This document shows positions 43,164 to 52,159 of a DNA stretch of 64,000 nucleotides, piece after piece. The stretch spans positions 3,470,001 through 3,534,000 of the forward strand of contig NZ_CP034562.1 of assembly GCF_003970675.1 (NCBI RefSeq), given 5' to 3'. The position numbers and the translations under genes were made by a program. Source of the DNA: Flammeovirga pectinis. Lineage in GTDB: Bacteria > Bacteroidota > Bacteroidia > Cytophagales > Flammeovirgaceae. Below the pieces are notes generated by a model. That model made no database searches. It saw only the letters and a program-made list of their open reading frames with translations, and was not told the origin of the DNA. Every line of letters starts with the position of its first letter. Positions within the stretch are counted from its first letter, which is position 1.

Positions 43164-43444
43164 CGGATCACTTTTACTTTTTAAACCTACAATTTGGTTA
43201 ATATGAAATTATCAAAAGTAGCATATTTCTACATACCTACAAATTGATCTTTTAAAAAGGTTTGAAATAAGTGAGGAAATTAAAAGTTTTAGCATTTTTG
43301 TTAATTTGACTTAAAAATCATTGTGTTCTTAGTTAACTAAAACAAATTATTCAAATAATTGTAAGTCAATCAATTGGTTATTGGTGAATTCGGATTATCA
43401 AACCTATTTTTGACAAGTAATACTAACTCGCTAAAGGAAACAAT

Positions 43445-44059
43445 ATGTCCTCGAAACTGCATACGTCAATTCTAACATTCTTAGCTATACTTATGGCTTC
43501 GTATATAATGTGGGATCTGTTTGAAGAAAATTATAGTGACTCTACTAATGATCAACAGTTAATTGTTGAAGAATTAGAAGGGCTTGGTCGCTTAGAATTA
43601 TATAAAGCTCGTGTAAGAGATGTTGCTGAATATTCTGAAGAAAATGAATATTTAGAAGATATTCCTATTGCTAGTGAATACTTTAAATCTAAAATTCTTG
43701 CTGTAATTGGTGGAGAAATAGTTGCTTACATCAATCTAAATGAAATAAAACAAAGTGATATTCGCATAGCAGACTCCACAGTAATAATAGACCTACCCAA
43801 TCTACATATTGATGGACGTGTAAACCCTAAAGAAGTAAAAATATATTCTTCTGACTATGCCAGTCCTGAAGCAATGAATAAACTTTACATAGAAGCAGAA
43901 AGAAAACTCCGCCAAACAGGTAAAGAAATGCAACTAGAAGCCAAAGCTAAAGAGAATGCTAGGTTATACCTTGCTCCAATCCTTTCTAAGATAAGTGGCA
44001 ACCGCCATGTAAAAATTAACTTTAAAGATAGTGTCAACTTACACTATATTAGACAATAA
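43445..44059 (+). CDS. DUF4230 family membrane-anchored protein
   Basis: This 204-residue protein has one N-terminal membrane helix (about 7-26) and a DUF4230 domain: ELEGLGRLELYKARVRDV, AVIGGEIVAYINL, DLPNLHIDGRVNPKEVKIY and an alpha-helical C terminus. The family is widespread with unknown function. Confidence 0.85.
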   Translation: MSSKLHTSILTFLAILMASYIMWDLFEENYSDSTNDQQLIVEELEGLGRLELYKARVRDVAEYSEENEYLEDIPIASEYFKSKILAVIGGEIVAYINLNEIKQSDIRIADSTVIIDLPNLHIDGRVNPKEVKIYSSDYASPEAMNKLYIEAERKLRQTGKEMQLEAKAKENARLYLAPILSKISGNRHVKINFKDSVNLHYIRQ

Positions 44060-44322
44060 CAGCGTTATAACATTTGAAGACTTCTAGTTTCTGTATTTTA
44101 TTGTTAGTCAAATAACATTAACTACTTATAAATTCGTAATTGTATTATTAGTAGACTAAGGCATTTTGATAATTGTATTTTACTACAATTTGCCTTAAGT
44201 AATGTGTTAATAGTTTGATTATTTTAATAAAAAACAGTAATATACAACTAATTACATGGTCTTATTTTTTAATTACTATTCTAAGACTCTTACTAAGGTA
44301 AAGGTATTATTTACTGCATGTT
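44060..44322. other. Leader of the SpoIIE-sensor gene
   Basis: AT-rich, with one imperfect hairpin (AAGGCA at 44158-44163 with TGCCTT at 44191-44196, extended by ATTGTA/TACAAT). No gene is seen. Confidence 0.3.
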
Positions 44323-47300
44323 ATGATAAAGAACGTACAAGCTAATTTTTTTTATACTAGATTATTAATTACATCTCTATTTCTACTTCTTGGCTCGCAG
44401 AGTTATTCACAAAGTATTTTAGGTACCCATTATTCTAAAGATAACGGACTTAAAGCTGGATATGTAAAAAGTATTGCCAAAGATTCTATTGGATATTTAT
44501 GGCTCGGTAGTGACGACGGACTTATCCGTTACAATGGAAGTAATTTTATTGACTACACAGATAAAAAAATAACTAGTAATTATATAAAGCAACTCCTTAG
44601 AAGAAAGGACGGTTCTCTATATGCTATCACTGATAAAGAAATTGTGAGAATTTTTAGTAAGCCAGATCAAGTTTCGTTTAAGACGATACTGAAATCGAGT
44701 GCTACTGAAAATACTGTAGGAAAACTTAATTACGGTAAATTACTTTTTGAAGACCGTAAAAGTAGACTTTGGGCTGCAGATAATTACCAAATTTTTCAAC
44801 TCCAGAAAAATGGTAAATTCGAAACTATTTTTAATGATTTCACGCTTAATGCAGAAAGCCAAAGTAGATCATTTACAATGGTAGAAGATGCTGATGGAGT
44901 AATTTATGCATTCCATCACTCAGGAGCTGTATATCGATATGCAGAAGCTTTAAATTCTTTTGAGTTAGTTTCTAAAAAATTCGGTTTATCAGAAATACAA
45001 CATGCCGTTTGGTACAATAAGTCTTCGTTCTTAGTTGCTGACTCCAAAAAAGGAGTTTCTTATGTAACTATTAACGGTAATAAAGTAACAAGAAAGCAAA
45101 TTGGCAGAAAATTCGATGCTTCATTTATCCAAGAAATAGGCACAGATTCTTACTTTGTCACTGGATGGGTTTCTGGTATGTATCGTTTAGAATCAACATA
45201 TAAAGGTTTTTCTATACATAGAGCTCCAGAAATTGGTGTTTATAATGGTAGCTCAATGCTCTATGATGATCTAGACTTATGGGTTGCTAGAGATAAAGGT
45301 ATATCACTATTTCAAAAGCTTCCATTTAGTTCATTTGCAACAAGTATAACGAGCTCATATATTCAGCACGTCAACGGTAATGGAGACGATCTCTATTTTA
45401 CCGATGGTGACAACTTATATTTTGGTGGTTTAAACTCTCTTGATCAGTTTAATTTAAAGGATAAAGAGAAAATTGGTTCTACAGGAAACTCATTCTTAAG
45501 AATCTTACCAACAGACCAAGGTGTTTGGACTTCTGATGCTGAAGGGGTTCTGCAACTATGGAGAAATGCACAACCAATTAGAAAAATTGATTTATCGCAT
45601 ATTGGTGGTGCTATTTTTATTTTAGAACAAGATAAGGATGGTAACCTCTGGATTTGTCAGGATGGTATTCAAGGAGCTATTAAAATTGGTAAGGATAATA
45701 AACCAAAAATATATAGTGTAGAGCAAGGTATTACAAGTAGAGCCATTGTTATTAAAACGACAAAAGATGGAGATATCTATGTAGGTGGTACTAATAAAGA
45801 AGGGTTAATATTTAAATACAATGATGTTATTAATGCTTTTGATAACTTATCTGAAGATCTAAATTTTGATTTCGAAGGAAATATTCAAACTAATGATATC
45901 GCTATTCTTAAAAATAATGATGTTGTCTTAGGTACTTCTTATGGTACAATATTACTTTCTGATGAAAAAATGAAGCGTTTGAACTTAGGTGATTTCACTT
46001 CTATTACAAATAATGCCTTAGCACTTGATCCAAATGAGAAGCAATTATGGATTTCGTCTACATCTGGTTTACTTAGATATAACTTCGAACACGATGAATA
46101 TTTACTTTATACCAAAAAAGATGGATTGCCAGATGCTGACCTAAATATAAGAGGACTTCATATTGATGAGTTTGGTAGGTTATTTATATCAACATCAAGA
46201 GGTATTGGTTTTGCAGCCAACTTACAAATACTAATAGAAACTCCTAAACCTTTTATTGAAACTATAAACGTTGGTGGTGATAAACTTTCATTACAAGCTA
46301 AAGCTGATATCCCTTCTGATAGTTATTTAAGAGTTGATTTTCATATTCCTGTTTACCCTACAGAAAATGTCGCTTTCCAAAAGCGTATTCTAGGATACCC
46401 TGGATTAGATGAATGGATGAACTTTGAAAAAGAAAAAGAAGGTTTACTTATAGATCAATTAGAAGCAGGTTCTGCATATACATTAGAAGTTAGAGGACGA
46501 AAAACAGGTAACTTCTCGTGGAGTAGACCACTTTCTTACAGATTCTCGGTTTATACTCCTTTCTACAAACAATGGTGGAGTTATGTTCTGTACATTGTTG
46601 GTACAGTTACTATTGCCATTATTATTGTTCAATTTAACATGTACAGAAGTAGAAGAGAACAAAATAAACTAGAGGAACAAGTAAATATTAGAACAAAAGA
46701 AGTAGAAAAACAATCTTCGGAATTAACCGATAAGAATAATGAATTAGAAAAAGCCTTTAATAGATTGAAAAGATCTGAAGCTATTCTAAATCATAATACT
46801 AAAGAACTAGAAAGAGCAAAGAAAGATGCTGAAAAAGCAGCTTCTAAACTTCTTGATAAAAACAGCGAGCTAGAAGAAACCTCTAGAACAATTCGTGAAC
46901 AACACCACGAAATGAAAAGTCATAGAGAGCAAATCCTCCGTCAGAATGAACTTGTAAAAGAACAAGCCCTTTTACTTTCTCAACATAATGAAAAAGTAAA
47001 AAGCTCAGTAAACTATGCCCGTAGAATGCAAACTGCCGTATTTGGTAAACCGCAGGATATGGAAGAGAAAATGCAAGGTATTGGACAACACTGGGATGGT
47101 TTTGTATATCTAAAGCCAAGAGATATTGTATCTGGTGATTTCCATTGGTTTGGTGAGAAAAATGAAAACTACATTATTGTAGCTGCCGATTGTACGGGTC
47201 ATGGTGTACCGGGTGCCTTCATGTCACTTATTGGTAATGACCTTCTAAATCAAATTGTTTATGAAAGAGGTATTCTTGATCCAGGTCGTATTTTAAAGTT

Positions 47301-47853
47301 GATGAATGATATGATTCGTCAGGCCTTAAATCAGCAAGAAAATGAAGATAGTCGTGACGGTATGGATATCGCTATTTGTGTGGTATCACCTAAACGTAAA
47401 ACATTAACTTTTGCTGGAGCAGGTAGACCTTTATACTATATTTCTAACTCTAACCCAGACGAATTACAACGCTTAAGAGGTGGTAAATCTGGTATTGGTG
47501 GTAAGAAATCTCAAAAGAAGATATTCGAGTCGCACTCATTACCATTAGAAGATATTCATGTAATGTATATCTGTTCTGATGGTTATCAAGATCAATTTGG
47601 TGGTCCTGACGGTAGAAAGCTAATGCAAAGACCGTTTAAAGAGCTTCTATTCAATATTCATAACAAGGACTTAGATCTGCAAAGAAAAGCGCTAAGTCAG
47701 TTTATGGACCAATGGATGAGCCAAGGTAACCAACGACAAATTGATGATATGCTGATTATAGGAATAAGGCCTCACGTTATTATCAATGAAGAAGAAGAAA
47801 AACAACTTCTACTTTTAGACGAAGCGAGTGAGCAAAGACATACTATATTTTAA
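44323..47853 (+). CDS. Beta-propeller sensor with SpoIIE/PP2C phosphatase output
   Basis: This 1176-residue protein has a signal peptide (about 1-31), two-component-regulator propeller repeats (about 35-640; SIGYLWLGSDDGLIRYNG, GNLWICQDG), a Y_Y_Y immunoglobulin-like domain (about 645-745), one membrane helix (about 755-775), a long coiled coil (about 780-900) and a C-terminal SpoIIE serine phosphatase. The phosphatase motifs are DIVSGDFHWF, VAADCTGHGVPGAFMSLIG and YICSDGYQDQFGG. It senses an external ligand and dephosphorylates a cytoplasmic partner, probably an anti-anti-sigma protein, which is not encoded nearby. Confidence 0.93.
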   Translation: MIKNVQANFFYTRLLITSLFLLLGSQSYSQSILGTHYSKDNGLKAGYVKSIAKDSIGYLWLGSDDGLIRYNGSNFIDYTDKKITSNYIKQLLRRKDGSLYAITDKEIVRIFSKPDQVSFKTILKSSATENTVGKLNYGKLLFEDRKSRLWAADNYQIFQLQKNGKFETIFNDFTLNAESQSRSFTMVEDADGVIYAFHHSGAVYRYAEALNSFELVSKKFGLSEIQHAVWYNKSSFLVADSKKGVSYVTINGNKVTRKQIGRKFDASFIQEIGTDSYFVTGWVSGMYRLESTYKGFSIHRAPEIGVYNGSSMLYDDLDLWVARDKGISLFQKLPFSSFATSITSSYIQHVNGNGDDLYFTDGDNLYFGGLNSLDQFNLKDKEKIGSTGNSFLRILPTDQGVWTSDAEGVLQLWRNAQPIRKIDLSHIGGAIFILEQDKDGNLWICQDGIQGAIKIGKDNKPKIYSVEQGITSRAIVIKTTKDGDIYVGGTNKEGLIFKYNDVINAFDNLSEDLNFDFEGNIQTNDIAILKNNDVVLGTSYGTILLSDEKMKRLNLGDFTSITNNALALDPNEKQLWISSTSGLLRYNFEHDEYLLYTKKDGLPDADLNIRGLHIDEFGRLFISTSRGIGFAANLQILIETPKPFIETINVGGDKLSLQAKADIPSDSYLRVDFHIPVYPTENVAFQKRILGYPGLDEWMNFEKEKEGLLIDQLEAGSAYTLEVRGRKTGNFSWSRPLSYRFSVYTPFYKQWWSYVLYIVGTVTIAIIIVQFNMYRSRREQNKLEEQVNIRTKEVEKQSSELTDKNNELEKAFNRLKRSEAILNHNTKELERAKKDAEKAASKLLDKNSELEETSRTIREQHHEMKSHREQILRQNELVKEQALLLSQHNEKVKSSVNYARRMQTAVFGKPQDMEEKMQGIGQHWDGFVYLKPRDIVSGDFHWFGEKNENYIIVAADCTGHGVPGAFMSLIGNDLLNQIVYERGILDPGRILKLMNDMIRQALNQQENEDSRDGMDIAICVVSPKRKTLTFAGAGRPLYYISNSNPDELQRLRGGKSGIGGKKSQKKIFESHSLPLEDIHVMYICSDGYQDQFGGPDGRKLMQRPFKELLFNIHNKDLDLQRKALSQFMDQWMSQGNQRQIDDMLIIGIRPHVIINEEEEKQLLLLDEASEQRHTIF

Positions 47854-47857
47854 GAAC

Positions 47858-47890
47858 AAGGGAAAGATCTACAGGTCTTTCCCTTTTTTA
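47858..47890 (+). terminator. Terminator of the SpoIIE-sensor gene
   Basis: AAGGGAAAGA (47858-47867) pairs with TCTTTCCCTT (47876-47885), followed by TTTT. Confidence 0.88.
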
Positions 47891-47956
47891 TTTCCTATTA
47901 CCGAAATTACTTAATAAAGTTCATTATTTTTGTAGTAGATATAGTCAATCATTCAA

Positions 47957-48400
47957 ATGCACAAATTTACATTACTACTACTGTTACTTCTCACTATGGG
48001 ATGCTATACTTTATGTATAGGTCAGCAAAGTAATGTGTCTGTATATACAATATATAAAGTAGGTGATGATGGCCTATTAGACAAGCAAGATATTGCCGAA
48101 AGGAAAATTGTAAAAGTATCCCCTATAAGTTCTCTAGAAGATTGGCATTTCTTTTTTGAAGAAGAAAAAATTATTGCTTACGAATGTACTTATTTAAATT
48201 TACCCTATACAGAACTAATTGGTAGTAAAAACAATACGTATTCAGATTATCGAGGAAGAATAATATTATCTACATCTAAGCGAGAAAAAGACATTCTTCT
48301 TAAGATTAATTATAACAGTTCTGAAAAATTACTCTCTTTCACAAAAGATGAAAATTATGAAGCATCTTCATTTTTTGAGAAAATCATCTCTAGTCAATAA
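47957..48400 (+). CDS. Hypothetical secreted protein
   Basis: This 147-residue protein has a hydrophobic signal (FTLLLLLLLTMGCYTLCIG) with either a lipobox-like Cys or normal cleavage. The mature part is small and charged, with no recognised domain. Confidence 0.5.
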   Translation: MHKFTLLLLLLLTMGCYTLCIGQQSNVSVYTIYKVGDDGLLDKQDIAERKIVKVSPISSLEDWHFFFEEEKIIAYECTYLNLPYTELIGSKNNTYSDYRGRIILSTSKREKDILLKINYNSSEKLLSFTKDENYEASSFFEKIISSQ

Positions 48401-48483
48401 ATTCACAAAGATTGTTTAAACAAGTTTTGGTCTATTATTTGTAGTGTATTCAAAAAAACATTTACATCTCATAAACTACCACT

Positions 48484-49419
48484 ATGAAAATCTATTATCA
48501 AAAACCTAAAAATATTTTATATCTATTTGTATTCATCATTTCTACAATTAGTTTCTCGTTAGATACATTTGCACAAGGGTGTTCTGACGCTGGTGTTTGT
48601 AGTATTGGTCCTATGAAACATACAGACCTTTTTGACGACGTTCCAACCAATGGAGAATTAAGGTTTAAACCTTCTTATGGTTTAGGAGAAAAAGCTGTTA
48701 GCGTTATTAATCTACAAATTGAAGGTGATTACAGCATTGCTGATGTTGTCTATTTCCAATTTCAACTTCCTTATACATTTACTACGGGTAATTTAGGAAG
48801 TGCAAATGGTTTAGGCGATTTAACACTTTCTCTTTCCGCACCAGTTTTTACAAATGATAAAGTTACAACTACTGTATTTGCAGGTACAAAAATACCTTCC
48901 AATGACGGTAACTTAATGCAAGACGGACAAGCATTACCAATGGTTTATCAAACCAGTTTAGGTACTTACGATTTACTTGCTGGAATTGCTGTAAATGTTG
49001 ATAAGTTATTATTTTCTGTTGGTTACCAACAACCACTTACACAAAATAGCAACACTTATATTGAAACAGGAAATGACCCTGATAATGAATATTGGTCTAC
49101 AAACGAATTTGAACGTCAACCTGATGTTGCCATTCGTGCTGAATATGGAAAAAATGCTGAAAAAATTAATTGGAAAGCAGGTCTTTTAGGAATTATACAT
49201 ATTGGAGAAGATTCTTATTTAGACCCTACGGATAACCAACGAAAAAATATTGAAGGATCGAGTGGTCTTACATTAAATATTACAGGTGGAGTGTCTAAAT
49301 CTTGGGGACGTTATTCTCTTGGTTCAGACTTGGGTTTTCCTATAATTGCTAGATCTGCTCGCCCAGATGGGTTAACAAGATCTTTTGTACTGTCTTTATA
49401 TGGTGGATGGAAGTTTTAA
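48484..49419 (+). CDS. Outer-membrane barrel protein of unknown function
   Basis: This 311-residue protein has a signal peptide (about 1-31, ending DTFAQG) and a barrel-like mature part (YFQFQLPYTFTTGNLGSANG, LLFSVGYQQPL, terminal LYGGWKF). Two Cys pairs lie just after the signal (GCSDAGVCSIG). The pattern resembles uncharacterised Bacteroidota transporter-like barrels; the substrate is unknown. Confidence 0.65.
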   Translation: MKIYYQKPKNILYLFVFIISTISFSLDTFAQGCSDAGVCSIGPMKHTDLFDDVPTNGELRFKPSYGLGEKAVSVINLQIEGDYSIADVVYFQFQLPYTFTTGNLGSANGLGDLTLSLSAPVFTNDKVTTTVFAGTKIPSNDGNLMQDGQALPMVYQTSLGTYDLLAGIAVNVDKLLFSVGYQQPLTQNSNTYIETGNDPDNEYWSTNEFERQPDVAIRAEYGKNAEKINWKAGLLGIIHIGEDSYLDPTDNQRKNIEGSSGLTLNITGGVSKSWGRYSLGSDLGFPIIARSARPDGLTRSFVLSLYGGWKF

Positions 49420-49564
49420 ACAATTTATTCATTTTATAACACCTATATGAACTAGTTATTGCAAGTGAATTAATTCCGTTAATTACTAATAATTAATCTA
49501 CTATTTCGAGTGGTTATTATATAAAATTATCGTAAATTATATTGTATAATTAAACGGTCATATC

Positions 49565-49792
49565 ATGAGCATAGCAAACCAACAGCAGTACTTGTGGGAA
49601 GGTGGGTTTGAAGACACTGACAACCATGAATTAAGTTTCAAAGTTACATTGTATTATGAAGACAACACTTCAGAAACATACTTTGAATCTTCATCAATTG
49701 ATTTATCCGAAGACGAAAATTTTAAACAAGAATTACTTACTCAAGAAGGTGTAATTGATTATTATATCGAAATGAAAGGAGTAATCGCTTAA
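49565..49792 (+). CDS. Small acidic hypothetical protein
   Basis: This 75-residue, very acidic, cytoplasmic protein has no recognised family. Support comes from a clean start, typical codon use and a strong terminator directly after the stop. Confidence 0.6.
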   Translation: MSIANQQQYLWEGGFEDTDNHELSFKVTLYYEDNTSETYFESSSIDLSEDENFKQELLTQEGVIDYYIEMKGVIA

Positions 49793-49800
49793 ACATTAAT

Positions 49801-49836
49801 AATCCCATCAATTTTAAAGATTGATGGGATTTCTTT
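49801..49836. terminator. Terminator between convergent genes
   Basis: AATCCCATCAAT (49801-49812) pairs with ATTGATGGGATT (49820-49831), then TTCTTTTTAT. Confidence 0.88.
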
Positions 49837-49856
49837 TTATTAAAATATTTTTCGGT

Positions 49857-52028
49857 CTAATCAGCTAAAGTAATAGCTTCTCCATTTACCTCAGACGTTA
49901 TTACATATTGGTTTGATATCCATTTGTATTTACTAAAATAAGACTCTGCAAGTAATTGCATCCCTTTTAGCATTTCCTGCTTTGGATAAGCCACAGATAC
50001 CATTTTAATTAATGTCTTGTTCTCTGAGCTATGAGAGTATTGGAAAAGCCTCCACATCCCTGCCTCATCTAGTAAGGTTAAAGCCCCATCTATGCCATAT
50101 TGATTTAAAAGTTTATTCTGGAATTCTTGTCCTTTGATTGGTAATAATCTACCCGATTTTACTTCCCTTTCATAAAGTTCTTGCTCTCCAAGTGCATAAA
50201 TATAAGATTGCATAAGTAAAGCATCATAATAATCTAGATCTCCTTTTGGTTGAGAATCTGGACCACTTTCTCTTAATGACAAATAGCTATTTATCCAGCT
50301 TAAATGTTCCCATTCTTCAAATTTTTCAGGGAATTCTACAGCTAAAGTATCTATCATGCCCATATAATGAAGAACTCTTTTTCTTTCTTCAGAAATAGCA
50401 AAGTATTCCAAAGGGTCAACAACTTCTAACTCTTTATTAAAATACTCATTGACCATTGTTTGCTCTTGAATATTGATGCTTTGAATGAGTTCTTTATCAA
50501 TTTCGTGTTTTTGTAATGCTTCTGTAAGATTGATGTTCAATGCTATTCTTGCCTCTGTAATTCTATTTTTAAAGTAAGAATTGATATCAGCAGAATAATA
50601 GGCTTTGTAAAAAGGATTTTGGTTATGACGCATTTCATTTTTAAAATATTCCCCTTTAAAACCAAAACGCTGTTGGAAATTGACATTATTAATCCCCCCA
50701 GAGTGGATAAACGTCATCCAATATTTCATTGCTGATTCTGGGAAAGGAACAGAAACACTTATAGTTACATTAGCTTGTTGATTTTCTACTTTAGACATTC
50801 TATAAGCAATAGAATTTGCTAATTTAGGTATTACAGTTCCTTGTAGATGTTTTGCTAAAGAAACCGAATCTAACATGTTTTGTCTACGAATAACAATAGA
50901 TTGCTCGTTATAAATTGATTCTAAGTCTGTATCATCAAAACCTGGTACTTTAACTGGCTTAGGAGCATGAAGAGCTACCGCATCAAGAAAAACAGGCATA
51001 GTTTCCTGCTTCATAACTATTTCTTTGATAATGTAAGAGTTAATATTAGATACTCTAACACATCCTCCAGATAAAGCAAAACCTAACTGATCTTCTCTAT
51101 TTGTACCATGAATGTATAATTGACGTGTACCAGAATTACTATTATCAATATAAGAAAGATCGTCTGCAGATTTCCTTAAATACTTTGTAGCAGCAACATC
51201 AACGAACTCAGCGCCAAAGTTTTGTCCTATTAAACCAAACTGGTTAGTACATATATAAGCTTTCTCCTCTTTAGTACTCTTTCTATAAATATATTTTGCT
51301 TCACCATCATAAGTCTGTCTATGTAACTTATAAAACATTTTTTTAGGTGTTGCTATTTTTGTACGAGATTGCCATCCGGGTTGTGTATATTTTTTATATA
51401 CTAAAAAGTAACCGATCGGAGTTTTACCAGAATCGTCTTCAAAACCAATTCCTTTCCATGCAGAAGAAATATCAATCTCAATTAAATCACCAGTGGCCAT
51501 ATTAATAATATACCCTTTTTGTCCTCCTACATTTCTATGTGCTAAATTCCCAACAAATGCATATCCAGATTGAATTTCTTTATTTTTTCTTAAGTAGGTA
51601 AATGCTTTTGTCAGCTTATTATGTATCAATGAATATCTTTTAGGATCATTCTTTTTTGATAAAACATTCATCCCACATTTTGCATTTTCTTTTAACATCA
51701 TCTTTTGATGCTCCGTCATTTCGGGATATTTTTCATATAAAGAATTGATAAACCTATCTGTAAGTTCTTTTAAACTTTCGGGCATCAATACTTTAGCTTC
51801 TTCTAACTCTTGCATTGCTACAGACTGGAAAACCTCTTCTTGTATTTTTGTAGATGCACCACCTCTAGAAGTTACATATACAGCTTTACCTGTTAATTCT
51901 TTCCAATTAAAATCGTCTGTAGTAAATAAATCTACAGATGATATACTTGTATTCTGAGTAGGCTGAGTACAAGAACATACTATTATAAAAACTGAAAGTA
52001 TATATATATACCTTTTGTAGCAATTCAT
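49857..52028 (-). CDS. Lipoprotein with L,D-transpeptidase (YkuD-type) catalytic motif
   Basis: This 723-residue protein has a lipoprotein signal (ILSVFIIVCSC). The YkuD signature is at residues 307-326: HGTNREDQLGFALSGGCVR, with His307, catalytic Cys323 and Arg325. The preceding region (TPIGYFLVYKKY) is also typical. L,D-transpeptidases cross-link peptidoglycan or anchor proteins to it. The large C-terminal half (about 370-723) is mostly helical and unrecognised. It may instead be a YkuD-like carboxypeptidase. It stands alone, convergent with the small acidic gene. Confidence 0.8.
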   Translation of the reverse strand: MNCYKRYIYILSVFIIVCSCTQPTQNTSISSVDLFTTDDFNWKELTGKAVYVTSRGGASTKIQEEVFQSVAMQELEEAKVLMPESLKELTDRFINSLYEKYPEMTEHQKMMLKENAKCGMNVLSKKNDPKRYSLIHNKLTKAFTYLRKNKEIQSGYAFVGNLAHRNVGGQKGYIINMATGDLIEIDISSAWKGIGFEDDSGKTPIGYFLVYKKYTQPGWQSRTKIATPKKMFYKLHRQTYDGEAKYIYRKSTKEEKAYICTNQFGLIGQNFGAEFVDVAATKYLRKSADDLSYIDNSNSGTRQLYIHGTNREDQLGFALSGGCVRVSNINSYIIKEIVMKQETMPVFLDAVALHAPKPVKVPGFDDTDLESIYNEQSIVIRRQNMLDSVSLAKHLQGTVIPKLANSIAYRMSKVENQQANVTISVSVPFPESAMKYWMTFIHSGGINNVNFQQRFGFKGEYFKNEMRHNQNPFYKAYYSADINSYFKNRITEARIALNINLTEALQKHEIDKELIQSINIQEQTMVNEYFNKELEVVDPLEYFAISEERKRVLHYMGMIDTLAVEFPEKFEEWEHLSWINSYLSLRESGPDSQPKGDLDYYDALLMQSYIYALGEQELYEREVKSGRLLPIKGQEFQNKLLNQYGIDGALTLLDEAGMWRLFQYSHSSENKTLIKMVSVAYPKQEMLKGMQLLAESYFSKYKWISNQYVITSEVNGEAITLAD

Positions 52029-52120
52029 AATCAGATTGGTTTAGAGTGTTGATATTGATAGTTAGTTGTCAGAATTTAGTTTCTTAATGTAAAAAACGAA
52101 AAATCAGTGAATAAAAAAAA

Positions 52121-52154
52121 AGTCTAGATGTAAGTTTTACCTTATATCTAGACT
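52121..52154 (-). terminator. Terminator of the fused symporter gene
   Basis: AGTCTAGATGTAAG (52121-52134) pairs with CTTATATCTAGACT (52141-52154) with one wobble; minus-strand T run follows. Confidence 0.88.
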
Positions 52155-52159
52155 AATAG

